In this document: in pieces, positions 1 through 6,360 of the stretch
How positions within the stretch are numbered: the stretch's first letter is position 1
Layout: each line of letters begins with the position of its first letter
Assembly (NCBI GenBank): GCA_946482325.1
Contig: CAMLRA010000130.1
Coordinates: forward strand, 1 to 11,946
Reading direction: 5' to 3'
Origin: an uncultured Chromatiaceae bacterium
GTDB lineage: Bacteria; Pseudomonadota; Gammaproteobacteria; Enterobacterales; Alteromonadaceae
Length of the DNA: 11,946 nt
The notes under the pieces: model-generated
What the model was told of the DNA's origin: nothing
What the model saw: the letters and a program-made list of their open reading frames with translations, nothing else
Databases searched by the model: none
Program-made: the position numbers and the translations under genes

Positions 1-588
1 GTCGACGGCTGGTGTAACCCGCAGTTTCACCCTGAACTTATCAAACGGTATCAGGCTCATATCGATTTAGTTGCCGACGCTGGTTACACCAACCTGATTT
101 GTTTTTCCGGTAATGCCCGCGGTATGGACCGCGAAACTGCACTCAATCATGCCGTGATTGGCTTGTCGCAAATTCTGCCTCAGGCAGAAAAACGTGGTGT
201 GGTGCTGCAGATGGAGCTGTTTAACAGCAAAGTCGACCACCCGGATTATCTGGCCGATAGTTCGCGCTTTGGTATCGAGCTTTGTAAGCGGCTGAAATCA
301 AATCATTTTAAGCTGCTGTATGACATCTACCATATGCAAATTATGGAAGGCGACATTATTCGCAGTATTCAGGACAACCATCAGTATTTTGGCCATTACC
401 ACACCGCCGGGGTGCCGGGACGCCATGAAATTGATGACACGCAGGAGCTGTATTACCCGGCGATCGCCAAGGCGATAGTCGCGACCGGGTTTAAGGGGTA
501 TCTGGCGCAGGAATTTATTCCAACGCCGGCGACACCACAAGGCAAAGTGCAGTCGCTGGCGGCGGCTGTGCGGATTTGTGACGTTTAA
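1..588 (+). CDS. Hydroxypyruvate isomerase-like TIM-barrel sugar isomerase/epimerase (5' partial)
   Basis: Reading frame 1 is open from the first base to TAA at 586-588, giving 195 residues; the N-terminus lies outside the window, so the ATG at 124 is internal and not the start. The fold is the xylose isomerase-like TIM barrel (AP_endonuc_2 superfamily), closest in style to hydroxypyruvate isomerase. In fragment numbering a metal-ligand set can be proposed: Glu72 (LQMELFN), Asp108 (LLYDIYHMQ, with His111), His134 (GHYHTAGVPGR) and Glu171 (LAQEFIPT). The order and spacing resemble the Glu-Asp-His-Glu set of D-tagatose/L-ribulose 3-epimerases. It lies 71 bases upstream of the GMC dehydrogenase on the same strand, so it probably belongs to the same sugar operon. 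In that setting it may isomerise or epimerise a sugar released from a 3-keto-glycoside rather than hydroxypyruvate. The family call is firm; the substrate is inference. Confidence 0.88.
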   Translation, partial: VDGWCNPQFHPELIKRYQAHIDLVADAGYTNLICFSGNARGMDRETALNHAVIGLSQILPQAEKRGVVLQMELFNSKVDHPDYLADSSRFGIELCKRLKSNHFKLLYDIYHMQIMEGDIIRSIQDNHQYFGHYHTAGVPGRHEIDDTQELYYPAIAKAIVATGFKGYLAQEFIPTPATPQGKVQSLAAAVRICDV

Positions 589-659
589 CCAAATACAGCT
601 TTAACAACCGACCCGAGGCGCCGGCAGAGCGCTCACACAACAGATCACAGGTAAAACAG

Positions 660-2351
660 ATGACAACTGCGCAAAATCATTACGACGCCATCGTCGTCGG
701 CTCCGGCATCAGCGGCGGCTGGGCCGCCAAAGAGCTGACCGAAAAAGGTTTAAAAGTGTTGCTGCTCGAGCGTGGCCGCAACATCGAACACATCAAAGAC
801 TACACCAATGCGATGAAAGAGGCCTGGGACTATCCACACCGTGACCGGCCGACCGAACAGATGAAGCAGGATTATCCGGTGCTCAAGCGCGATTATCCGC
901 TCAATGAAAGTACTTTCGGCATGTGGGCCAATGAAAAAGACTCGCCTTATACCGAGAAAAAACGCTTTGACTGGTATCGCGGTTATCACATGGGCGGCCG
1001 CTCTCTGTTGTGGGGCCGGCAAAGTTATCGGTTAAATGAACGCGATTTTACCGCCAACCTCGAAGAAGGCGTGGCGGTTGACTGGCCCATTCGTTATGCC
1101 GATTTAGCGCCCTGGTACGATTATGTTGAGCGTTTTGCTGGTATCTCCGGCAACCGCGACGGCTTAGATGTGTTACCAGACGGGCAATATCTGCCGGCTT
1201 TTGAACTCAATATCGTCGAAAAAGACGTGGCGGCGCGGATCAAAAAAGCCTTTGGTGGCAGTCGCCAGCTGATTTGTGGCCGCACCGCGAACATCACGCA
1301 GCCAAAGCCAGAACAAAACCGTGTTAACTGCCAATATCGCGCCAAATGTTGGTTGGGTTGTCCGTTTGGTGCTTATTTCAGTACTCAGTCCTCAACGTTG
1401 CCGGTAGCGATGAAAACCGGCAATTTGACGGTGCGGCCATTCTCGATTGTCACCAAAGTGCTGTACGACAAAGACAAAAAACGCGCCCGTGGCGTCGAAG
1501 TTTTGGACAGTGAAACCAATCAAACCGTTGAATTTACCAGCAAAATCATTTTCTTAAATGCGTCAGCTTTTAACTCGACCTGGATTTTAATGAATTCAGC
1601 GACAGACGTCTGGGAAGGCGGTCTAGGCTCAAGCAGCAATGCACTTGGCCGCAACGTGATGGACCACCATTTAGGTGTTGGCGCTTATGGTGAAGTCGAA
1701 GGTTACCTCGACAAATACCATTTTGGCCGCCGGCCGACCGGTTTTTACGTGCCACGGTTTCGTAACTGGGGCGGTGATAAACGCGATTATTTACGGGGTT
1801 TTGGTTATCAGGGCGCGGCGAGCCGTGAAAACTGGCGTCGTGATGTGGCCGAGCTGTCGATTGGCGCTGACTTAAAAGCAGCGTTGACCGAACCTGGCCA
1901 CTGGACTATTGGCATGGGCGGTTTTGGCGAAATGCTGCCGCACCATGACAACCGGATTTTCCTCGACCCGAAAGTGAAAGACAAATGGGGCCTGCCGGTA
2001 CTGGCGATGGACGTAGAGATGAAAGCCAACGAACTGCGCATGCGTAAAGACATGATGCAGGACGCTGTGGAGTTTTTCGAAGCGGCCGGCGTGAAAAACG
2101 TGCATGGCTATAACGGCGATTACGCGCCGGGTATGGGCATTCACGAAATGGGCACTGCGCGGATGGGCCGCGACCCGAAAACGTCAGTGCTGAACGCCAA
2201 CAATCAGGTGTGGGATGCTCCCAATGTGTTTGTCACCGATGGCGCTTGTATGACATCGGCATCTTGCGTCAATCCTTCGCTGACTTATATGGCGCTAACC
2301 GCGCGCGCCGCCAATTTCGCCGTTGAAGCACTGAAAAAAGGGGAACTCTGA
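660..2351 (+). CDS. GMC-family FAD-dependent sugar dehydrogenase, large subunit (glucoside 3-dehydrogenase-like)
   Basis: The 563-residue flavoprotein probably oxidises a sugar or glycoside hydroxyl and passes electrons on to the respiratory chain. The N-terminus has the FAD dinucleotide motif Gly14-Ser-Gly16-Ile-Ser-Gly19 and Glu37 at the end of the second strand (LLLERG). HMGGRSLLWGRQ is the usual FAD-contact segment. The GMC C-terminal domain has His495 in IHEMGTARMG and Asn538 in VNPSLTYMAL, the expected catalytic His/Asn pair. Cys224, Cys230 and Cys234 (C-x5-C-x3-C) resemble the cysteine cluster that holds an iron-sulfur centre in bacterial FAD-glucose dehydrogenases. There is no signal peptide. 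The next gene, one base downstream, encodes a Tat-signal small subunit, so export as a folded complex is likely. Known heterodimers of this build include glucoside 3-dehydrogenases. The ribosome binding site is weak (acaggtaaaacag), but the start matches the expected N-terminus. Substrate and C3 specificity are inferred from the DUF1080 neighbour. Confidence 0.9.
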   Translation: MTTAQNHYDAIVVGSGISGGWAAKELTEKGLKVLLLERGRNIEHIKDYTNAMKEAWDYPHRDRPTEQMKQDYPVLKRDYPLNESTFGMWANEKDSPYTEKKRFDWYRGYHMGGRSLLWGRQSYRLNERDFTANLEEGVAVDWPIRYADLAPWYDYVERFAGISGNRDGLDVLPDGQYLPAFELNIVEKDVAARIKKAFGGSRQLICGRTANITQPKPEQNRVNCQYRAKCWLGCPFGAYFSTQSSTLPVAMKTGNLTVRPFSIVTKVLYDKDKKRARGVEVLDSETNQTVEFTSKIIFLNASAFNSTWILMNSATDVWEGGLGSSSNALGRNVMDHHLGVGAYGEVEGYLDKYHFGRRPTGFYVPRFRNWGGDKRDYLRGFGYQGAASRENWRRDVAELSIGADLKAALTEPGHWTIGMGGFGEMLPHHDNRIFLDPKVKDKWGLPVLAMDVEMKANELRMRKDMMQDAVEFFEAAGVKNVHGYNGDYAPGMGIHEMGTARMGRDPKTSVLNANNQVWDAPNVFVTDGACMTSASCVNPSLTYMALTARAANFAVEALKKGEL

Positions 2352-2352
2352 G

Positions 2353-2979
2353 ATGGAAAGACGTGACCTGTTAAAAATGATCGCGGCGGCCACCGGCCTG
2401 GCTTTTGTCGGTGGTGAGGCCTGGGCCGCAGGCCCACTGGCGAAAGATGCCGCAGGCGTTAAAACCACAGCGGCCAGCAAAGCTTTATTTGGCGCCGGCG
2501 ACATTATGCTGCTGGACGAAATTGCTGAAACCATTTTACCGCGCACAGAGACGCCAGGCGCGAAAGACGCGGGCTGCGGCTCGCAGATGGCCGTGATGGT
2601 GCAGGATTGTTATGACGCCAAACAACAAGCGTTGTTTGTTGCCGGCCTTGCTGCGCTGCAGGCAAGCTGCAAACAGCAGTATCAGCGCGATTTTTTGCAG
2701 CTAAATGCAGCCGAGCGCACAGCTTTGTTAACGCAACTTGATAAAGATGCCAGCGCCCGCAATGCGGCAATTGCCAGCAACGACAGTACCAATGTGTCAA
2801 ACCGCAAAGGCGATGCCAGCATCGAACCACACTATTTTACGCTGTTAAAACAGCTGAGTATTTTTGTGTTTTTCACCTCCAAAACGGGGGCCACTGAAGT
2901 TCTGCGGTATGTCGCAGTGCCGGGGCGCTATGATGGTGCTTTGCCGTATAAAAAAGGCGATAAAGCCTGGGCGACCTGA
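2353..2979 (+). CDS. Gluconate 2-dehydrogenase subunit 3 family protein with Tat signal (small subunit)
   Basis: The 208-residue protein is the small partner of the preceding GMC dehydrogenase; its ATG follows the upstream stop by one base, so the two are probably translationally coupled. The N-terminus ERRDLLKMIAAATGLAF is a twin-arginine signal (Arg3-Arg4, then a hydrophobic stretch) with likely cleavage near AWA-A at residue 25. The segment ALFGAGDIMLLDEIAETILP and the C-terminal FFTSKTGATEVLRYV...GRYDGALPY are typical of the Gluconate_2-dh3 family. In characterised homologues this subunit carries the cofactor-loaded catalytic subunit through the Tat pathway by hitch-hiking and stabilises it in the periplasm. 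No cytochrome c electron acceptor is encoded next to it here, so the acceptor must lie elsewhere. The family call is firm; the export role is inferred from the signal and the lack of one on the partner. Confidence 0.88.
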   Translation: MERRDLLKMIAAATGLAFVGGEAWAAGPLAKDAAGVKTTAASKALFGAGDIMLLDEIAETILPRTETPGAKDAGCGSQMAVMVQDCYDAKQQALFVAGLAALQASCKQQYQRDFLQLNAAERTALLTQLDKDASARNAAIASNDSTNVSNRKGDASIEPHYFTLLKQLSIFVFFTSKTGATEVLRYVAVPGRYDGALPYKKGDKAWAT

Positions 2980-3024
2980 TGGCCGGCCTTGGTTTTTATA
3001 GCTTTGGTTTGAAAGCAACAGACG

Positions 3025-3044
3025 GCGCTGTTGTTTAGCAGCGC
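3025..3044 (+). other. Intercistronic hairpin before the DUF1080 gene
   Basis: GCGCTG and CAGCGC form a 6-bp perfect stem around an 8-base loop in the 92-base gap between the small subunit and the DUF1080 gene. No proper T-run follows (only CCCTTTTG some 8 bases later), so this may be an mRNA processing or stabilising hairpin, or a weak terminator. It could let the last gene be expressed at a different level from the dehydrogenase pair. Confidence 0.3.
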
Positions 3045-3071
3045 ACCGAACCCTTTTGTGAGAGTTTTTTT

Positions 3072-3863
3072 ATGCAGCAATTATCGGTTTTATTCAGCGC
3101 CGCGCTGGTGTTCAGCGTGGTGGCGCCAGCTTCGCAAGCGGCGAGCAGCACTTTTCCAACCGCGGCAGAACTGGCCAAAATGAGCGACGCAGAGCGCCAC
3201 GCCCAGGCGGCCCGCACTGAAGTCTGGACGCCAGTGCCTGCAGTCGTCAGTTTTAACCAAAGTAACGTGCCTTCGGATGCTATCGCTTTGATTGGCAAAG
3301 ATTTATCGGCCTGGCGTGCGGTGAAAGATGGTGGCGCGGCACAGTGGCAATTAAAAGACGGCGTGATGACGGTCACGCCCGGCAGTGGCGATATCCGTAC
3401 TGTGGATAACTTCTGCGATATTCAGCTGCATCTGGAATGGCAGTCGCCGCCGGCAGACCCTGCCAAAACCGGCCAGATGCGCAATAACAGCGGGATTTTC
3501 TTCCAGGATAAGTATGAAGTGCAAATTCTGGATTCATACCAAAACCCGACTTATCCAAATGGTCAGGCTGGCGCGGTCTACAAACAGACCATCCCGCTGG
3601 TGAATGCAACAAAACCAACCGGACAATGGCAGGTGTATGACATCATCTATAAAGCGCCGCGTTTTGACGGTGGCAAGCGCGTGAGCCCTGGCTATGTCAC
3701 AGTGCTGCACAACGGTGTGCTGCTGCAAAACCATACCGAAATTTTAGGTACTACGGAATGGATTGGTCCGCCGCAGCAACAGCCACATGGCTGCGCGCCG
3801 CTGAAACTGCAGGACCATGGCGACAAAGTCAGTTTCCGCAATATCTGGGTACGTAAGCTTTGA
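3072..3863 (+). CDS. Secreted DUF1080 protein (3-keto-disaccharide hydrolase family)
   Basis: The 263-residue protein starts with a Sec signal peptide (hydrophobic residues 4-18, likely cleavage after SQA at residue 23), so it acts in the periplasm or outside the cell. From about residue 74 it follows the concanavalin-like DUF1080 fold: LIGKDLSAWRAVKDGG, DGVMTVTPGSGDIRT, then the core NNSGIFFQDKYEVQILDS from residue 138, QAGAVYKQ, and the C-terminal LKLQDHGDKVSFRNIWVRKL. Characterised members cleave 3-keto-glycosides made by FAD glucoside 3-dehydrogenases, the kind of enzyme predicted just upstream. The gap to the small-subunit gene is 92 bases; a purine-rich gtgagag lies upstream of the ATG with a slightly long spacer. 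The family call is strong. Hydrolase activity on a 3-keto sugar is inferred from family and context; many DUF1080 proteins are uncharacterised. Confidence 0.88.
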   Translation: MQQLSVLFSAALVFSVVAPASQAASSTFPTAAELAKMSDAERHAQAARTEVWTPVPAVVSFNQSNVPSDAIALIGKDLSAWRAVKDGGAAQWQLKDGVMTVTPGSGDIRTVDNFCDIQLHLEWQSPPADPAKTGQMRNNSGIFFQDKYEVQILDSYQNPTYPNGQAGAVYKQTIPLVNATKPTGQWQVYDIIYKAPRFDGGKRVSPGYVTVLHNGVLLQNHTEILGTTEWIGPPQQQPHGCAPLKLQDHGDKVSFRNIWVRKL

Positions 3864-3900
3864 AGTTGTCACAACGCTTATAACAAAGCATTAAAGTACA

Positions 3901-3921
3901 GGGACCGGCCGGCCCCTTTTT
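3901..3921 (+). terminator. Probable rho-independent terminator after the sugar cluster
   Basis: GGGACCGGCCGGCCCC can fold with outer GGG/CCC pairs, one mismatch and inner CC/GG pairs, and is followed at once by TTTTTC. A second small hairpin (GCCGC/GCGGC with an 8-base loop, then GTTTTATT) follows at about 3941-3966. Both lie between the DUF1080 stop and the 3' end of the convergent VOC gene, where terminators are expected. Confidence 0.45.
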
Positions 3922-3975
3922 CTTTGGCGTTTTTTGGCTTTGCCGCTGGTGATCGCGGCGTTTTATTGAGCGGCG

Positions 3976-4380
3976 CTATTGGGAAAGCGCAGCCGGATCC
4001 ATCCAGAACACTTCCCACAGGTGACCGTCTAAATCCAGCACGCTGCGGCTGTACATAAAACCCAAATCCTGCACTGGGTTTACATCTGCAGTGCCGCCTG
4101 CCGCGCCGGCCATTGCGACAAACTGATTGACTGCGTCAATGCTGTCAGCATTGAGTGCCAGCATCACTTCGCTGCTGCCGTTGACCGGGATGGGTCTTTG
4201 GGTGAATGTCTGCCATTTAGCATGTGTCAGTAACATGACAAAGATACTGTCGCTCCACACCATACAGGCGGCCGTGTCATCGCTAAACTGTAAATTCTGG
4301 CTGAAACCAAGCTTCTGATAAAAGCTGATGCTGGCTGGTAAATCCTGCACCGGTAAATTGACGAAAATCATCTTCGACAT
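3976..4380 (-). CDS. VOC (glyoxalase/bleomycin-resistance fold) protein, COG3607-like
   Basis: The 134-residue protein begins MSKMIFVNLPVQDL. The ATG at 4380 is chosen because AAAGGAG lies about 8 bases upstream; the frame is open 24 codons further but without a site or homology-like sequence. It has the two beta-alpha-beta-beta-beta modules of the vicinal oxygen chelate fold: SISFYQKLGF in the first and VLDLDGHLWEVFWMDP in the second, a form usual for the group annotated as predicted lactoylglutathione lyase. Possible metal ligands are His53, Glu71, His120 and Glu123. The first-strand histidine of true glyoxalase I is absent (Val-Asn-Leu there), so methylglyoxal detoxification should not be assumed. 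It converges on the sugar cluster and is probably a single-gene unit. The fold is certain; substrate unknown. Confidence 0.85.
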   Translation of the reverse strand: MSKMIFVNLPVQDLPASISFYQKLGFSQNLQFSDDTAACMVWSDSIFVMLLTHAKWQTFTQRPIPVNGSSEVMLALNADSIDAVNQFVAMAGAAGGTADVNPVQDLGFMYSRSVLDLDGHLWEVFWMDPAALSQ

Positions 4381-4612
4381 CACACACTCCTTTAGTTTGA
4401 ATAAAAGCCACAGCTGGTGCAGTGACTGGTGACTGTAGTCGTCTAGCTGCACATGATTTCGACACCTGTAACAACAATATTGCGAATATTTTCCGGAGTC
4501 ACTTTTATATCGATTGCGCAGTCGCTACGAGCTTGCTTGCGCCACGCTTCAGATAAGTCGTTATTACCCACTTTAAAACGTTGGATTTTTTTGCAATAGG
4601 GTTTGGAATGGC
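4381..4612. other. Region between VOC gene and repeat array; possible gene remnant on - strand
   Basis: No complete gene is supported here. On the - strand an open frame ends at TAG 4443-4445, and its last ~48 codons (about 4590-4446) encode a protein-like stretch (KVGNNDLSEAWRKQARSD then IDIKVTPENIRNIVVTG). Further upstream the frame runs straight into the short repeats, where it encodes only repeat translation (RQICGCP). It has no good ATG with a ribosome binding site; a GTG near 4577 is the only reasonable start and lacks one. It may be the 3' end of a gene cut by arrival of the repeat/transposase module, or a chance frame. I do not recognise the family. Confidence 0.3.
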
Positions 4613-4754
4613 GGGGAATACCGGACATCCACAGATCTGGCCAGCGGGGGGAATACCGGACATCCACAGATCTGTCTGAGGGCGGGGAAGGGAATACCGG
4701 ACATCCACAGATCTGTCTGAGAAGGGAATCCGGACATCCACAGATCTGTCTGAG
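4613..4754. repeat. Left repeat array: four copies of a REP-like unit
   Basis: The core CCGGACATCCACAGATCTG occurs identically four times, starting at 4621, 4656, 4697 and 4730 (spacings 35, 41 and 33 bases). Copies 1-3 are preceded by GGGAATA; copy 4 has lost two bases (GGGAAT then CCGG). Copies 2-4 continue into TCTGAG and so contain the perfect 10-bp palindrome ACAGATCTGT; copy 1 ends in GGCCAG instead. Variable G-rich linkers separate the units. The array lies about 120 bases upstream of the RAYT gene. Read on the - strand each unit contains GTGGATGTCCG, the core also found in the right array. This fits a REP family bound to its transposase, though the units are not classic long-stem REPs. 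Confidence 0.85.
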
Positions 4755-4811
4755 TGGGGAAACCTCGGGCAAACAAGCAATACCGAACTTTCAAAGATTA
4801 CCAAGCTAGTC

Positions 4812-4843
4812 TTGACATTAACTTTTTTGCAACCAAATTTAAA
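4812..4843 (+). promoter_or_regulatory. Possible promoter of the RAYT gene
   Basis: A perfect -35 hexamer TTGACA (4812-4817) is followed by an A/T-rich stretch. The -10 is poorly defined: AAATTT at the ideal 17-base spacing, or TTTAAA at 20. It lies between the left repeat array and the RAYT start, so transcription would not need to cross the repeats. Confidence 0.4.
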
Positions 4844-4875
4844 TCGTACGGATTTTTGACTGTTAGGACGACATC

Positions 4876-5847
4876 ATGCCTAAACCACGAAAGCTACAAA
4901 TTGCTCTTAGCGAAACCCCTTATTACCACTTGATTTGTCGCTGTGTCCGCCGAGCATTTTTATGCGGAAAGACAGAGGCTTATAACTTTGAACATCGACG
5001 CGACTGGATTTTGGCAAGGCTGAATCAACTTACCCACATGTTCGCGATTGATATCGCTGCTTTTGCGCTGATGTCGAATCACTATCACTTAGTGGTTCGG
5101 GTCGATACAACAAAAGCTGCTCTCTGGAGTTATCAGGAAATATCTGAGCGCTGGCAACTCTTGTTCCGTTTGCCAATTCTGGTTGAGCGATATCTTAACG
5201 GCGATTCAAGCGTCGAGGCAGAGAATCAAGTTGTTAGGGCTATTCTTGAAAAGTGGCGTTCAAGGCTTTGTGATATCAGCTGGTTTATGCGTTGTCTTAA
5301 CGAACACATCGCCAGAATGGCGAATGCCGAAGACCACTGCACTGGTCGGTTTTGGGAAGGGCGGTTCAAATCTCAGGCACTTTTGGATGAAAAAGCCTTG
5401 CTTACCGCCATGGCCTATGTCGATTTAAACCCAGTCCGGGGGCAGATAGCCAAAACACTTGAAACGTCCGACTACACGAGTATCCAACAGCGGCTCGGTC
5501 GGGCGGTGCATTGTGCTTTTCACGGCGAGTTGCTGCAATTTGTAGGCGATAGTCAGCAGAGCAATGCACGACAGCATATTCCATATCAATTCTTTGATTA
5601 TATTGAACTTGTGGAATGGACTGGCCGGCAAATGCGACTAGATAAACGTGGCGCTCTAGACGTTACAACACCACCTATTTTGGCTCGTCTTGGCATCTCG
5701 AGCAATTGTTGGCTACAAAACTGCCAACAACTGGAGACAGAATTCCATCAGGTAATTGGTACCATTGGCTCCATACAACAATTCTGCCGGGCACTTAGTC
5801 TGAACTGGATTCACGGTCAAGCCGCCTGTCGACGAAGTTTTGGTTGA
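4876..5847 (+). CDS. REP-associated tyrosine transposase (RAYT; Y1 HUH transposase, IS200/IS605-like)
   Basis: The 323-residue protein belongs to the TnpA_REP branch of Y1 HUH transposases, which nick and join single-stranded DNA at REP hairpins. It has the HUH metal motif His69-Tyr70-His71 (LMSNHYHLVV) and the catalytic tyrosine in AMAYVDLNPVRGQ (Tyr181), with the branch-typical GRFWEGRFKSQALLDEKALL just before it. The N-terminus MPKPRKLQIALSETPYYHLICRCVRRAF and the long C-terminal part after residue 210 match the larger marine gammaproteobacterial RAYTs, so the gene appears full length and intact. The ATG has AGGA 7 bases upstream. Short repeats in outward orientation lie on both sides and the gene stands alone, as expected for a domesticated RAYT rather than a mobile IS. 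By eye it is more A/T-rich than the sugar cluster, suggesting separate acquisition. The family call is firm; activity is unknown. Confidence 0.92.
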   Translation: MPKPRKLQIALSETPYYHLICRCVRRAFLCGKTEAYNFEHRRDWILARLNQLTHMFAIDIAAFALMSNHYHLVVRVDTTKAALWSYQEISERWQLLFRLPILVERYLNGDSSVEAENQVVRAILEKWRSRLCDISWFMRCLNEHIARMANAEDHCTGRFWEGRFKSQALLDEKALLTAMAYVDLNPVRGQIAKTLETSDYTSIQQRLGRAVHCAFHGELLQFVGDSQQSNARQHIPYQFFDYIELVEWTGRQMRLDKRGALDVTTPPILARLGISSNCWLQNCQQLETEFHQVIGTIGSIQQFCRALSLNWIHGQAACRRSFG

Positions 5848-6039
5848 GCTCCGATCTTTCTATCCAATGGTTTAAATGAGACTGTCAGCGAAGAGACCCA
5901 TGGCTTCCCGTTGTTGGCCTTGCTGTGTATAAGTTTGGAATTGGACTAACATCAGCCAAAGATTATCCACATCATTGGAGTGCTTTCGTCGTCATCCATG
6001 GAAATTCCTCATGTCGTGCCTGTTGCCATCGATTCTGCT
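5848..6039. other. Non-coding stretch between RAYT gene and right repeat array
   Basis: I see no gene here. The open frame beginning at 5980 runs into the repeats and has no ribosome binding site. A single perfect DnaA-box 9-mer, TTATCCACA, lies at 5963-5971 without companions. There is no clear terminator after the RAYT stop. Confidence 0.5.
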
Positions 6040-6150
6040 AAACGGTGGCTGTCCGCTTTTGTGCTGCTGTTTGGTTTAAAACGTGGATGTCCGCTTTTGC
6101 GTAAAACGTGGATGTCCGCTTTTGCGGCTCGGCTTTTGCGGCTTTTGCGG
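6040..6150. repeat. Right repeat array: GTGGATGTCCGCTTTTGCG units
   Basis: Two near-identical units, AAAACGTGGATGTCCGCTTT plus TGCG, lie at 6078-6101 and 6102-6125. A degenerate third lies at 6040-6063 (GGTGGCTGTCCGCTTTTGTG). After the second unit GGCTTTTGCG is repeated to about 6150. In each good unit GTGG is followed by a small hairpin, CGC-TTTT-GCG (CCGC/GCGG in the second). A guanine-rich tetranucleotide 5' of a hairpin is the general form of RAYT target sites. The 11-base core GTGGATGTCCG is the exact reverse complement of CGGACATCCAC in the left array. Confidence 0.8.
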
Positions 6151-6231
6151 CCTCACCTATTTTACATTTATGCAACCTTTTGCATGGGTGCGCTTAGTTG
6201 CCAGAATGAGGCTCCCTATCGGGGTTAACAG

Positions 6232-6283
6232 ATAAAAAAGCGCAGCAAATCTGCAGGAATTCACGCAGGGAACGGCGCTTTAA
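6232..6283 (-). terminator. Possible terminator for the yjjX-like gene
   Basis: Read on the - strand, AAAGCGC and GCGCTTT pair across a long loop. Just before the 3' arm a smaller GCAG-ATTTG-CTGC hairpin leads into GCTTTTTT. It lies about 80 bases beyond the yjjX-like stop codon. The loop is long and the stems short, so this is tentative. Nothing else is supported between 6150 and 6360. Confidence 0.35.
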
Positions 6284-6360
6284 ACCGGATTATCAGCCAG
6301 AATTGACTTTAGCTTTACGCAACAGCGCCGGTATGGTGCTGCAGGCGAAATACTCTGTTG

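Noticed and set aside
4613..4754. CRISPR array
   Set aside because: Repeat cores are 19 bases, spacers are only 14-22 bases and are low-complexity G-rich linkers, and no cas genes are present.
4603..4809. Small ORFs on both strands across the left repeats
   Set aside because: They encode only repeated DIHRSG/RQICGCP-type peptides from the DNA repeat in different frames, with no ribosome binding sites.
5963..5971. Perfect DnaA-box 9-mer TTATCCACA
   Set aside because: It is single, without clustered boxes, an A/T-rich unwinding region or replication genes nearby; one such match in 12 kb is not surprising by chance.
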